From the NCBI GenBank assembly GCA_963716115.1, contig CAVQSZ010000037.1, positions 62,001 through 126,000 of the forward strand: a stretch of 64,000 nucleotides of DNA, written 5' to 3'. Every line of letters begins with the position of its first letter. Positions within the stretch are counted from its first letter, which is position 1. This document shows positions 54,234 through 63,822 of the stretch, one piece after another. Position numbers and translations under genes: made by a program. The notes beneath the pieces are model-generated. The model ran no database searches and was not told the origin of the DNA. It saw only the letters and a list, made by a program, of their open reading frames with translations. The DNA is from AP-15 sp963716115. GTDB taxonomy: Bacteria; Pseudomonadota; Alphaproteobacteria; ATCC43930; CGMCC-115725.

Positions 54234-57200
54234 CAGGAGCCGTCGGCCGCCTGGCCGGCTGCGATCGGCGAGGCCGTCCGGCGGCGCTCGAACCAGGTCA
54301 CGTAAAGGGTCGGCAGAAAGACCAGGGTCAACAGCGAGGCGACCAGCAGCCCGCCCATGATGGCGAAGGCCATCGCCCCCCAAAACACCGTCGGCGCGAT
54401 CGGGATCAACCCGAGCACGGTCGAGGACGCGGTCAGCATGATCGGCCGGAAGCGCGAGCTCGACGCCTCGATCACCGCCTCGCGCACCCCCTTGCCGGCG
54501 CGCCGCTCGCCTTCGATCTGCTCGATCAGGATGACCGCGTTCTTGGCGATCATGCCGACCAGCGCCAGGATGCCGAGGATCGCGACAAAGCCGAGCGGCT
54601 GGCGCGAGACGAGCAATGCCGCGACGACCCCGATCAGCCCCAGCGGCACCACGCTCAGCACGATCGCCAGCCGCTGGAAGCTCCTCAGCTGGAACATCAG
54701 CACGGTCAGCACGATCAAGAGCATGTACGGCACCACGGCAAAGACCGAGGCGCTGGAATAGGCGCTCTCCTCGGCGATGCCGCCGAGCTCGATCCGGTAG
54801 CCGGCCGGGAGCCTTGCCGAGAGCGCGTCGATCGCCGGCCGGATCTCGGCGATCACGGCATCCGGCAGCACGCCGGGGACGACATCGGCCTGCACGGTCA
54901 GCACCGGCTCGCGGTCGCGCCGCCACACCAGCGGATATTCCTGCGTGTAGTCGAAGGTGGCGATCTGATTGAGCGGCACGCTGCGCCCGTTCGGCAGCGG
55001 CAATTGCAGGGTGCGCAGGGTCTCGACCGACAGGGTCTGTCCGCCCGCCTGCCGCGCCACGACGTCGACGAGGTAGATGTCGTCGCGGATCTGGGTGACG
55101 GTCGTGCCGGAAATCGCGGTGTTGAGCACGGTGGCGACGGCGGCCGAGCTCAGCCCCAGGCGCCGCGCCTCGTCCTGGTCGATCTTGACCCGCAGCTGGC
55201 GCTGCGGCTCCATCCATTGGTAGTTGATCCGGCGCGCGTCCGGCGAGCCGGCGATCGCCTGCGCCAGCTCCATGGCGATATCGCGGACCTTCTCCAGATC
55301 GGGGCCGAGAACGCGGTATTGCAACGGCCAGCCGACCGGGGGCCCGAGCTCGAGCGGGTAGACGCGCGCGACGACGCTCGGGAAGTCGTCGGCCAAGAGC
55401 TTTTCGAGCTTCGGCTGCAGCCGCTCGCGCTCGGCGAGGCTCTTGGTGACGATCACCACCTGGCCGAAGAACGGGTTCGGCAGCTGCACGTTCAGCGGCA
55501 GGTAGAACCGCGGGGCTCCCTGGCCGATATAGCTCGAAAAGTGGTCGATGCCCGGATCGCCCGAGAGGCGCTGCTCAAACCGCTCGATGTCGGCCTCGGT
55601 GGCGTGGATCGAGGCGTTCTGCGGCAGGTCGAAATCGACCAGGAGCTCGACCCGGTCGGAGGGCGGGAAGAACTGCCGCGGCACGATCCCGAGCCCGGCG
55701 ACTGCGAGCGCAAAGGCCCCGAGCGTCACCGCGAAGGTCACCCATCGCCCGCGGATCGCCAGGCCGAGAAAGCTGCGGTAGCCGTTCAGCACCCGGCTCG
55801 GCTTCGCCGCCTGCCCCGGTTTCGGCGGCTTCAGCAGCATCGTGCCCAGCAGTGGCGCAAAGATCACCGCGACAAACCACGAGGCGATCAGCGCGATCGC
55901 GACCACCGCGAAGATCGAGAAGGTGTATTCCCCGGCCGAGCTCTGCGCAAAGCCGATCGGGACAAAGCCGGCGATCGTCACCAAAGTGCCCGACAGCATC
56001 GCAAACGCCAGCGCCTTGTAGGCGTAGACCGCCGCCACCTCCATCGGGTCGCCGGCGGCGAGCCGCCTGGTCATCGCGTCGATCGTCGTCATCGCGTCGT
56101 CGACCAAGAGGGTCAGCGCGATGATCAGCGCGCCCAACGAGATGCGCTGCAAATCGATGCCGACCATCGACATGACCGGGAAGACGATCGCCAGGGTCAG
56201 CGGGATCGCGATCGCCACGACCGAGCCGGCGCGCACGCCGAGCGCTATAAAGCTGACGGCGAGCACGATCAGGATCGCCTGCCACAGCGAGCTCGTAAAG
56301 TCGGTGATCGCGTGGTCGACGATATGCGCCTGGTCGGCGACCAGGGTCGGCTCGATGCCGATCGGCAGGTCGGCGGTGATCCGCCGCATCTCGGCTTCGA
56401 GGTTGCGGCCCAGCGCCAGGATGTCGCCGCCCTCGCGCATCGCGATGGCGAGCCCGATCGCCGGCTTGCCGCCGACCCGGAACATCGGCTGCGGCGGGTC
56501 GGCAAAGCCGCGATGGATGTCGGCCACGTCGCGCAGCCGGAGAATTCGGCCGGCGGCCGAGAAGTTCACGTCGAGCAGATCCTGCTCGGAGGCGAAGGCG
56601 CCCGACACCTGCAGCGAGATCGCCTCGTTGCCGGTGCGCAGCACGCCCGACGGGCGCACGATGTTCTGCGCCTGCAAGGCCGCGATCAAGGTGCTCGGAT
56701 CGATCCCGAGGCCGGCCAGCTTCTCCAGCGAGAAATCGACGAAGACGACCTCGTCCTGGGCGCCGAGCACGTCGATCTTCGACACGTCGGGCACGTTCAA
56801 CAGCCGCGAGCGGATGTTCTCGACATAGTCGCGCAGCTCGCGAAAGGTGAACCCGTCCGCGGTAAAGCCGTAGATCGTGCCGAAGGTGTCGCCGAACTCG
56901 TCGTTGAAGAACGGGCCGACGACGCCCTGCGGCAGGGTGTGGCGGATGTCGCCGATCTTCTTGCGCACCTGGTACCAGCTGTCCTCGACCGCGCGCCCGG
57001 AGGCGCTGCCGAGGAGGTCGACAAAGATCACGGTCCGCCCGGCATTGGTAAAGCTGCGCAGATTGTCGAGGTTGGGCGCCTCCTGCAGTGTGCGCTCGAG
57101 GCGTTCGGTCACCTGCAGCAGCGTCTCGTCGAGCGTGGCGCCCGGCCACAGCGCCTGCACCACCATCGTGCGGATCGTAAAGACCGGGTCCTCGGCCCGG

Positions 57201-57307
57201 CCGAGCTTGACGAAGGTCAGCGCGCCGGCGACGGCCAAGAGGATCATCAGGTAGATGACGACCGAGCGGTTGCGGATCGACCACTCGGAAAGATTGAACC
57301 CGCTCAC
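54233..57307 (-). CDS. RND efflux transporter permease (AcrB/MexF family)
   Basis: A 1024-residue inner-membrane RND pump, starting with a GTG at 57307 that overlaps the adaptor gene stop (GTGA). Twelve helices and two large periplasmic loops are evident. The helix-4 pair VDDAMTTIDAM supplies the paired Asp of the proton relay, and SIHATEADIERFEQRL and the GIAEESAYSSASVFAVVPYMLL transition to helix 7 match the family. It works with the adaptor upstream and an outer-membrane channel that is not in the window. Substrate unknown. Confidence 0.95.
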   Translation of the reverse strand: MSGFNLSEWSIRNRSVVIYLMILLAVAGALTFVKLGRAEDPVFTIRTMVVQALWPGATLDETLLQVTERLERTLQEAPNLDNLRSFTNAGRTVIFVDLLGSASGRAVEDSWYQVRKKIGDIRHTLPQGVVGPFFNDEFGDTFGTIYGFTADGFTFRELRDYVENIRSRLLNVPDVSKIDVLGAQDEVVFVDFSLEKLAGLGIDPSTLIAALQAQNIVRPSGVLRTGNEAISLQVSGAFASEQDLLDVNFSAAGRILRLRDVADIHRGFADPPQPMFRVGGKPAIGLAIAMREGGDILALGRNLEAEMRRITADLPIGIEPTLVADQAHIVDHAITDFTSSLWQAILIVLAVSFIALGVRAGSVVAIAIPLTLAIVFPVMSMVGIDLQRISLGALIIALTLLVDDAMTTIDAMTRRLAAGDPMEVAAVYAYKALAFAMLSGTLVTIAGFVPIGFAQSSAGEYTFSIFAVVAIALIASWFVAVIFAPLLGTMLLKPPKPGQAAKPSRVLNGYRSFLGLAIRGRWVTFAVTLGAFALAVAGLGIVPRQFFPPSDRVELLVDFDLPQNASIHATEADIERFEQRLSGDPGIDHFSSYIGQGAPRFYLPLNVQLPNPFFGQVVIVTKSLAERERLQPKLEKLLADDFPSVVARVYPLELGPPVGWPLQYRVLGPDLEKVRDIAMELAQAIAGSPDARRINYQWMEPQRQLRVKIDQDEARRLGLSSAAVATVLNTAISGTTVTQIRDDIYLVDVVARQAGGQTLSVETLRTLQLPLPNGRSVPLNQIATFDYTQEYPLVWRRDREPVLTVQADVVPGVLPDAVIAEIRPAIDALSARLPAGYRIELGGIAEESAYSSASVFAVVPYMLLIVLTVLMFQLRSFQRLAIVLSVVPLGLIGVVAALLVSRQPLGFVAILGILALVGMIAKNAVILIEQIEGERRAGKGVREAVIEASSSRFRPIMLTASSTVLGLIPIAPTVFWGAMAFAIMGGLLVASLLTLVFLPTLYVTWFERRRTASPIAAGQAADGS

Positions 57308-58383
57308 GATGCGCCGAGCAGCCTGACTTTTTCGCCCGGCCGCAGCGCCTGCACGCCGGCAGTGACGACGACATCGCCGGGCTCGAGGCCCTGGGCGACC
57401 ACCACCCGCGCCAGGTCGAAACGCTCGACATCGATCGGGTGCAGCGAAACCGTATTGGCCTTGGGGTCGACGATCCAGACCGCCGGCTGGCCCTGCGCGC
57501 GGGTCAGCGCCGAAGCCGGGATCGAAATGGCGGCCGCGCCCTCCAGCCTGACCGTGCCGGTCACCGTCGAGCCGAGCCGCATCGCCTCGGGCGGGTCGTC
57601 GAGCCCGACCCGAACCCGGAACGTGCGGGTCACGGGATCGGCCTGCGGCGCCACCTCGCGCACCCTTCCGGTCGCCTTGACCGACGGGTCGCTCGCCAAG
57701 GTCACGGCGATTATCGGGCTGTAGGGCGCGCTCTGGATGATCCGGGCCGGCACGTCGAACACCGCGTCGCGCCCGCCCTCGCGCGCCAGCTGCACGACCA
57801 TCCGACCCGGCGCCACGACCTCGCCGGGCTCGGCGCCGATCGCGGTGACGTGCCCGGGGCCGTCGGCGACCAGCTCGGTGTAGGAGAGGTTGTCCTCGGC
57901 GGTCGCCTCCTGCGCGCGGGCCGCGTCGACCTGCGCCTGCGCCGCCTGCATGGCGTGCAGCGCCTGGTCGTGGCGCACCCGCGTGGTCCACCCGCCGCGC
58001 AGCAGCTCGTCCTGCCGGTTGAAGTCGTTGCGGGTCTTGGTCAGGAGGCTCGTCGCGGTGGCGAGGTTGGCGCGGGCGGCGCGCAGCGCGTTCTGCGCCG
58101 GCTCCGCCTCGAGCCGCGCCACCACCTCTCCGGCCTTCACCCGGTCGCCGACATTGACCGAGCGGGCGATCATCCGGCCGCCGACCCGGAACGAAAGGTT
58201 GACCTCGGTCTCGGCCTCGACCTGGCCGGTCAGCGAGACGGCCTCGCTCGCCTCCTGGCGCTCGACCGTGACGACGCGCACCGGGCGCGCCTGCTCGGCC
58301 GCCGGGGGCTCGGCCGGCCCGCACCCCGCAAGCCAGGCCAGCGCGGCCGGGGTGGCGAGATGCTTGAGCAGGCGGCGGATCAT
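57304..58383 (-). CDS. RND efflux periplasmic adaptor (MFP) lipoprotein
   Basis: A 359-residue membrane fusion protein. Signal and lipobox (ALAWLAGC, Cys about residue 21) are followed by the lipoyl domain (SFRVGGRMIARSVNVGDRVKAGEVVARLE), a helical hairpin (about 80-150), beta-barrel and membrane-proximal domains. The ATG at 58383 gives a clean lipoprotein signal. It heads the minus-strand operon that includes the RND pump and the mnh genes. No TetR regulator is adjacent. Confidence 0.93.
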   Translation of the reverse strand: MIRRLLKHLATPAALAWLAGCGPAEPPAAEQARPVRVVTVERQEASEAVSLTGQVEAETEVNLSFRVGGRMIARSVNVGDRVKAGEVVARLEAEPAQNALRAARANLATATSLLTKTRNDFNRQDELLRGGWTTRVRHDQALHAMQAAQAQVDAARAQEATAEDNLSYTELVADGPGHVTAIGAEPGEVVAPGRMVVQLAREGGRDAVFDVPARIIQSAPYSPIIAVTLASDPSVKATGRVREVAPQADPVTRTFRVRVGLDDPPEAMRLGSTVTGTVRLEGAAAISIPASALTRAQGQPAVWIVDPKANTVSLHPIDVERFDLARVVVAQGLEPGDVVVTAGVQALRPGEKVRLLGAS

Positions 58384-58543
58384 CGGCGCCGTCGCGCAAG
58401 GGGCATCGGCCGCCTTATGGCCCCGCAGCCGGCGCTTGGCAACGCTGCTCTCGCCGGCGGGCGGCAAGGCAGCTTCCCGCCCGCCACGGGTCTGGTTAAG
58501 ATGCCGGCGGCGTCAAACGTCAACCAACGCAAGGAGGATTCCC

Positions 58544-59053
58544 ATGGCGGTTTCATTGCACAGCGCCTCGGTGCCGGTGTTCCTGCAATTGCTCGGCGGG
58601 CTCAAGACCGTGCTGAAGAAGGCCGAGGAGCACGCGGCGGCGCAGAAATGGGATAACGGCGTGGTGCTCAATCTGCGGTTTTATCCCGACATGTTCACGC
58701 TGGAGCGTCAGGTGCGGCAGGTGTGCAACCACTCGCTCGGCGCCGGGCGGGTCGCCGGGGTGGACCTGCCGAGCCTGCCCGACCAGGACAACAGCTTTGC
58801 CGAGATCTACTCGCGCATCGACAAGACCGTCGACTTCCTCAAGGGGCTGCGCGCCAATCAGCTCGACGGCAAGGACGACAGCGATGTCACGGTCACCATG
58901 GGCGGCCAGCCGCGCACGATGAAGGCGCAGAACTATCTGCTGCACTTTGCGATGCTGCAGGTCGGCTTTCACTCGACGACCGCCTACGACATCCTGCGCA
59001 GCGTCGGCGTCAAGATCGGCAAGCCCGACTATCTGGGCCAGATGCCTTCGTAA
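58544..59053 (+). CDS. DUF1993 domain protein
   Basis: A 169-residue protein beginning SLHSASVPVFLQLLGGLKTVLKKAEEHA with the DUF1993 core RFYPDMFTLERQVRQVCNHSLGAGRVAGV. The family is DinB-like helical bundles of unknown function. AAGGAGG lies 8 bp before the ATG at 58544. It is divergent from the RND adaptor gene with about 160 bp between them. Confidence 0.88.
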   Translation: MAVSLHSASVPVFLQLLGGLKTVLKKAEEHAAAQKWDNGVVLNLRFYPDMFTLERQVRQVCNHSLGAGRVAGVDLPSLPDQDNSFAEIYSRIDKTVDFLKGLRANQLDGKDDSDVTVTMGGQPRTMKAQNYLLHFAMLQVGFHSTTAYDILRSVGVKIGKPDYLGQMPS

Positions 59054-59083
59054 GTCGGCTGATCGCACTGCATCGGTATCGTG

Positions 59084-59197
59084 CGTGCTTCGAGACGCGC
59101 CGAAGGGCGCTCCTCGGCATGAGGTTTGCCTTTGATGGCATTCAGAAAACTCCTCATCCTGAGGAAGCCGCGCAGCGGCTGTCTCGAAGGAGCGCAC
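59084..59197. repeat. Composite palindromic intergenic repeat
   Basis: Two modules, CTTCGAGACGCGCC...GGGCGCTCCTC and CCTCATCCTGAGGAAGCCGCG...CGGCTGTCTCGAAGG. They are the same modules as in 44658-44820 but in opposite order and orientation, within the 191-bp gap before the esterase gene. Confidence 0.72.
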
Positions 59198-59244
59198 GCG
59201 CCGATCCAGCCTGTGGCGGCAGACGACGGATGAGGAGACGCGAG

Positions 59245-60129
59245 ATGAGCGACAGGGAAATCGGCGCGCTGCGGGCAAAGCTCGCCGGCCGGCCGCGGGC
59301 CGACGATTACCGGCAGCGCCGCCGGGATTTCGACGCGCGCAGCCTGGAATACGGGCTCGCCGCCGATGTCGGGGTCGAGCCGGCGGCGGCGAACGGCGTC
59401 CCCGCCGAATGGACCTTCACCCCGGGCGACGAGCGCGATGCGGCACTCCTCTACCTGCACGGCGGCGGCTATGTGATCGGCTCGCTCGACAGCCACCGGC
59501 ATCTGGCGGCCGAGGCCGGCCGCGCCGCCAAAATCTCGGCGCTGGCGCTTGCCTACCGGCTGGCGCCCGAGCATCCGTTCCCGGCCGCGGTCGACGACGC
59601 GCTCGCCGGCTACCGCTTTTTATTGGCGCGCGGCATCAGGCCCGGCCGCATCGCGCTCGCCGGCGACAGCGCCGGCGGCGGCCTCGTCGTCGCGGCGATG
59701 GTCGCGATCCGCGAGGCGGGGCTGCCGCAGCCCGGCTGCGGCTGGGCCATCTCGCCCTGGGTCGACATGGCGGCGGCGGGCGAGACCATGACGAGCAAGG
59801 CCGCCGCCGACCCGACCGTGCAGCGCGCCGGCATCCTCGACATGGCCCGGCTCTACCTGAACGGCGCCGACCCGCGCTCGCCGCTGGCTTCGCCGATCTA
59901 CGCCGATCTCACGGGCCTGGCGCCCTTGCTGATCCAGGTCGGCGCCGCCGAGACCCTGCTCGACGACGCGCTCCGCCTCGCCAAGGCAGCGGGGGCGGCC
60001 GATGTCCGGGTCGACCTCCAGGTCTGGCCCGAAATGATCCATGTCTGGCACCTCTTCCACCCCGAGCTGACCGCGGGGCGGCGGGCGCTCGCCGCCGGCG
60101 GCGCCTTCATCCGCGGCTGCATCGGGTAG
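59245..60129 (+). CDS. Alpha/beta hydrolase, HSL/bacterial esterase family
   Basis: A 294-residue carboxylesterase. HGGG (72-75) forms the oxyanion hole, Ser142 lies in GDSAGG, and Asp (about 240, in ETLLDD) and His (near 265, in MIHVWHLF) complete the triad. No signal peptide. GAGGAGACG precedes the ATG at 59245; the open frame upstream is repeat-derived. Short-chain acyl esters are the usual substrates. Confidence 0.92.
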   Translation: MSDREIGALRAKLAGRPRADDYRQRRRDFDARSLEYGLAADVGVEPAAANGVPAEWTFTPGDERDAALLYLHGGGYVIGSLDSHRHLAAEAGRAAKISALALAYRLAPEHPFPAAVDDALAGYRFLLARGIRPGRIALAGDSAGGGLVVAAMVAIREAGLPQPGCGWAISPWVDMAAAGETMTSKAAADPTVQRAGILDMARLYLNGADPRSPLASPIYADLTGLAPLLIQVGAAETLLDDALRLAKAAGAADVRVDLQVWPEMIHVWHLFHPELTAGRRALAAGGAFIRGCIG

Positions 60130-60136
60130 CAGCCCT

Positions 60137-60235
60137 CGTCATCCCGGCGCAGGCCGGGACCCATGTCCGCCATGCGCGCCGGCCGGAGCCTGTCCTCGGG
60201 CCGGCTAAAGGCCGGACCGGTGGGCCGGTGTGACA
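60137..60235. repeat. Intergenic palindromic repeat (CCCGGCGCAGGCCGGG type)
   Basis: CCCGGCGCAGGCCGGG followed by a GGCCGGCTAAAGGCCGG module between the converging esterase and LLM genes. It is related to 43246-43311 and a plausible bidirectional transcription barrier. Confidence 0.68.
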
Positions 60236-60260
60236 GAAATGGGTCACACGTTCGGCAACC

Positions 60261-61298
60261 CTACCGGCAATACGGCATCACCTCCTCGGCGAACCGGGTC
60301 ATCGATTGCCGCACCATCGCGTGGTCCATGACCCCGCCCTGGTTGAAGTAGCAGATGAACTCGTCCATGCCGTATTCGCGCTTCAGCGCGTGGATGCGCT
60401 CGATGCAATAGGCGGGCTCGCCGAAGACGCCCATCTCGCGGTCCATGTCGTCGTAGGTGACCCGCTCGATGCGGGCGAGCACCTGCCGGAACGCCTCGAA
60501 GCTCTTGATGTCGCCGTCGCCCAATGGCCGCAGCCGTTCCGCCGCCTCGCGCAGAAAGCGCAACAAGCCGCGCTCGCAATCCTCGCGCGCCTGCGCCCGG
60601 CTCGCCGCGACATGCGCCGGAAAGGCGAGCGCGGTGTCGCCGTGCACCCCCGCGGGCAGGGTGTCGCGGTAGACGGCGAGCCCTTCCTTCAATTTGTCCG
60701 GCGGGTTGATCAGCGGTGTCGCGAAGATCGGGAATTGGCGCCGCCCGGCCATCGGGAAGGTGTCCGGGCTGTTGGCGGCGATCCGCAGCGGCGGGTGCGG
60801 CGACTGCAGCGGCTTTGGCGCGACGGTCAGGTCTTTCGCGCGGAAATGCTTGCCGTCGAACGAAAACCGCTCCTGGGTCCAGGCCCCGATGATGAAGTCG
60901 AGCGCCTCGTCGAAGCGCTCGCGGCTCTCCTCCTGCGCGATGTCGTAGCCCGAATAATGCAAGGGCGCGGTGCCGCGGCCGCAGCCGAGCTCGAGCCGCC
61001 CGTCGCTCAAGATGTCGGCGATCGCCGCTTCCTCGGCGATCTTCACCGGGTTGTGCAGCGGCAGGAGGGTCACCGCCGTCCCGAGCCGGATCCGGCTCGT
61101 CCGCTGCGCCGCCGCAGCCAGCACCATCAGCGGGTCGGCGAGGATCGAGAACGACCGGCTGAAATGCAGCTCGCCGAGCCATACCGCGTCGAACCCGATC
61201 TTATCGCCGAGCTCGATCTGGGCCATGATGTCCTTGAACCGCTGCTGCTCGGAAAACCCCTCCGCGCACGGCAGCTGGTCGAAAAAGCCGAAGCGCAT
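60261..61298 (-). CDS. LLM class flavin-dependent oxidoreductase
   Basis: A 345-residue luciferase-like monooxygenase fold. It opens MRFGFFDQLPCAEG, with the WLGELHFSR motif near residue 41 and the RIRLGTAVTLLPLHNPVKIAEEAAIADILSDGRLELGCGRG block that lines the flavin site. These enzymes use FMN or F420 to oxidise small molecules. The ATG at 61298 has AAGGA upstream; the frame extends to 61463 without family match. Substrate unknown. Confidence 0.9.
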   Translation of the reverse strand: MRFGFFDQLPCAEGFSEQQRFKDIMAQIELGDKIGFDAVWLGELHFSRSFSILADPLMVLAAAAQRTSRIRLGTAVTLLPLHNPVKIAEEAAIADILSDGRLELGCGRGTAPLHYSGYDIAQEESRERFDEALDFIIGAWTQERFSFDGKHFRAKDLTVAPKPLQSPHPPLRIAANSPDTFPMAGRRQFPIFATPLINPPDKLKEGLAVYRDTLPAGVHGDTALAFPAHVAASRAQAREDCERGLLRFLREAAERLRPLGDGDIKSFEAFRQVLARIERVTYDDMDREMGVFGEPAYCIERIHALKREYGMDEFICYFNQGGVMDHAMVRQSMTRFAEEVMPYCR

Positions 61299-61566
61299 GT
61301 CGATATCCTTCCGGCGATTGGCGCGGCCGAGCGCATAGCAGAGGCCAGGCCGCGGCCGCAACCCGCGGCATCGGTCGGTTGCAGCGGGCGCAGGCTTGGC
61401 GGCTTGAAATCTGATGCTCGACGGCCGCACGCTTTCACGAATGGCTGTCACCGAAAAACTCACGCTGTTACGCCAGCTGATGTAAGGTTGGCTTAAGCAG
61501 ACCGGGGAGCCTGCGGCGCCTCTCGGTAGAGGGGGAGGATCTCAATGGTAGCTGGGACGGGAAAAC

Positions 61567-62052
61567 ATGATCACCGATACCGGCGATGATATCCGTGCGA
61601 TCGAGGCGATCGTCAGGAGGCAATTCGACAGCTTGAATTGGCGGGAGGGAACGTCTGCCGAGTGGCGCGCATTTGCCGCCGACTTCGCTCCCGAGGCTTC
61701 GCTTTACGCCGCGGCGCGCCCGGCGAGACCCCAGAGCGTCGGGGGTTTCGTGGATCGCATGAAGGGTTTGGCCAAAGGGCCGCTGCGTTCCTTCGCGGAG
61801 GCTGCTCTCGGCATCGATATCCGGGTATTCGGAAATGTCGCGGTCGCAATCGCCGGATGCGCGATGACGGAGAACGGAGACTTGGCCAGTCGCGGCGTGG
61901 AAATGATGCTGCTGGTCAAGAGCGAGGGGCGGTGGCAGATCGCCTCGCAAGCATGGGATACCGAGCGGTCGTCGCTGCCCTTGCCCGACGATCTGACGGG
62001 GGCTGCCGGTCTCCGCGGCAACTCCGCAACCGACGGATCAACCTGCTGCTGA
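61567..62052 (+). CDS. NTF2-like (SnoaL-type) family protein
   Basis: A 161-residue cone-fold protein resembling the nuclear transport factor 2-like superfamily: a DDIRAIEAIVRRQFDSLN helix, a WRAFAADFAPEASLYAAA helix, then a beta-sheet ending SEGRWQIASQAWDTE. No catalytic residues can be assigned. The ATG at 61567 follows GGACGGGA. GC content is somewhat lower than in its neighbours. Confidence 0.75.
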   Translation: MITDTGDDIRAIEAIVRRQFDSLNWREGTSAEWRAFAADFAPEASLYAAARPARPQSVGGFVDRMKGLAKGPLRSFAEAALGIDIRVFGNVAVAIAGCAMTENGDLASRGVEMMLLVKSEGRWQIASQAWDTERSSLPLPDDLTGAAGLRGNSATDGSTCC

Positions 62053-62274
62053 TGTGCCGCAGAAACAGCAGGCAGAACGTTCCGGCTCGATGCTTGGTCG
62101 TAATCCGAGGGTGTCTGCTCCGGGCGTTCGCTTCTGCCCCTGTACCGCGTCGCGCCGGTTTTCGAGGGTCTTGCATGCGCCCGGCGCAACCCTCGGGGGC
62201 GGTTCGGGGTTGGCGGCGGGCGGCGGCGGGCTCAGGATGAACGGCGTTCAGAAACCACCCGACCGGAGCTATCG

Positions 62275-63750
62275 ATGAGCGCCCACCTAATGCCCGAGCA
62301 GGTTCGTTCCCGCATCGACCACCCGATCGTCGACGGCGACGGGCATTGGGTCGAATACGATCCGGTGTTCAGCGACAAGATGCGCAAGGTCGGCGGCGAT
62401 CTGGCCGCGGACGGCTTTCTGAAGGCGATGGGGACGACGCGCGAAGCGCTCACCATGACGCCGGCCGAGCGGCGCAACAAGCGCATCGGTCAGTCGGCCT
62501 TTTGGAGCCGGCAGGCGGAAAACACCCTCGACCGCGCCACCGCAATGATGCCGCGCCTGCTCTACGACCGCCTCGACGAGCTCGGGCTCGATTTTGTCGT
62601 CGTCTACCCGACCGCCGGGCTGCGCTTTCCGCGCATTCAGGACGACGCCACGCGACGCGCCGTGATCCGCGCCTACAATGTCGTCTCGGCCGATTATTTC
62701 GCGAAGCTCAGCGACCGGCTGAGCCCGGCCGCGATCATCCCGATGCACACCCCGGACGAGGCGATCGCCGAGCTCGAGTTCGTCACCAGGCAGCTGGGCT
62801 CGAAGGTCGGCATGTTCGGCAGCAACATGGCGAGGAAGGTGCCGGCGGCGGCCGCCAACGATCCCGACACCGCGCGCTTTGCGGTGTGGTACGACGTGCT
62901 CGGCCTCGACAGCGAGTACGATTACGACCCGGTCTGGGCGAAATGCGTCGAATTGGGCATCGCACCGACCTTTCACAGCTCTTCGTCAGCAACCAGGGCC
63001 TGCGCCTGTCGCCGACCAATTTCTGCTACAACCATATCGGCCATTTCGCCGCGGCCGGCCATGCGACCGCCAAGGCGATCTTCCTCGGCGGCGTCACCCG
63101 GCGCTTTCCGCAATTGCGCTTTGCCTTCCTCGAAGGCGGCGTCGGCTGGGCCAGCCAGTTGTTCGGCGATCTGATCGAGCATTGGGAGCGGCGCAGCGCC
63201 AAGGCGCTGGAGCGCATGCACCCCGACAAGCTCGACCGCGCCAAGCTGATGGGCCTCGTCGAGAAATACGGCTATGGCGACATCGCCGCCGCCCTGCGCG
63301 AGCGCGGCGGCCTGCCCGACCCCGAGCAGGCGTTTCTGACCGGCGGGGTCGAGGACATCGACGATTTCTCGGCCTGCCGGATCACCCGCAAGGAAGACTG
63401 GGTCGACCTCTACGCCAAGCCCTATTATTTCGGCTGCGAGGCCGACGACCGGATGAACGCCGCCGCCTTTGGCCGCTCGAACCCGTTCGGCTCGAAGCTC
63501 AACGCGATCTTTTCGTCCGACATCGGGCATTTCGACGTGATCGACATGCGCCACCCGCTGCCCGAGGCCTATGAGCTGGTCGAGGACGGCCACATCACCG
63601 CCGACAATTTCCGCGACTTCACCTTCGCCAACGCGGTCCGCCTCTGGGGCACGCAGAACCCGCAAATTCTTCGAGGGCACCCGCGTCGCCAAGGAAGCCG
63701 CCGCCCTGCTCGCCGCGGCGCAAACCCCGACCGGCGTCGCCGCCGAATAA
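62275..63750 (+). CDS. Amidohydrolase 2 family (ACMSD/o-pyrocatechuate decarboxylase-like), two frameshifts
   Basis: Joined, a TIM-barrel metal hydrolase or decarboxylase of about 490 residues. It has IVDGDGHWVEYDPVF as the usual first motif (only one His remains of the HxH pair), then LDFVVVYPTAGLRFP, AFLEGGVGWA and FSSDIGHFDVIDM, the late Asp-containing motif. Near 62985 one base seems to be missing (before FVSNQGLRLSP), and an extra A lies near 63662 (before FFEGTRVAKEAAALL). The corrected stop is a TAA at 63748-63750. The ATG at 62275 follows CGGAGC. Members decarboxylate or hydrolyse aromatic acids; the substrate here is unknown. Confidence 0.85.
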
Positions 63751-63822
63751 GCTCCGGCGCCCACAGCGCCGCTTGCGGGCGCCGCCGCTGGTTGCGGCGG
63801 CTACCGGGCGGCGCGGCGCCGG

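Noticed and set aside
53855..57724. A 1289-codon open frame on the plus strand opposite the RND pump and mnh genes
   Set aside because: Antisense shadow with Arg/His/Asp-rich low-complexity translation; the minus strand carries an obvious RND transporter.
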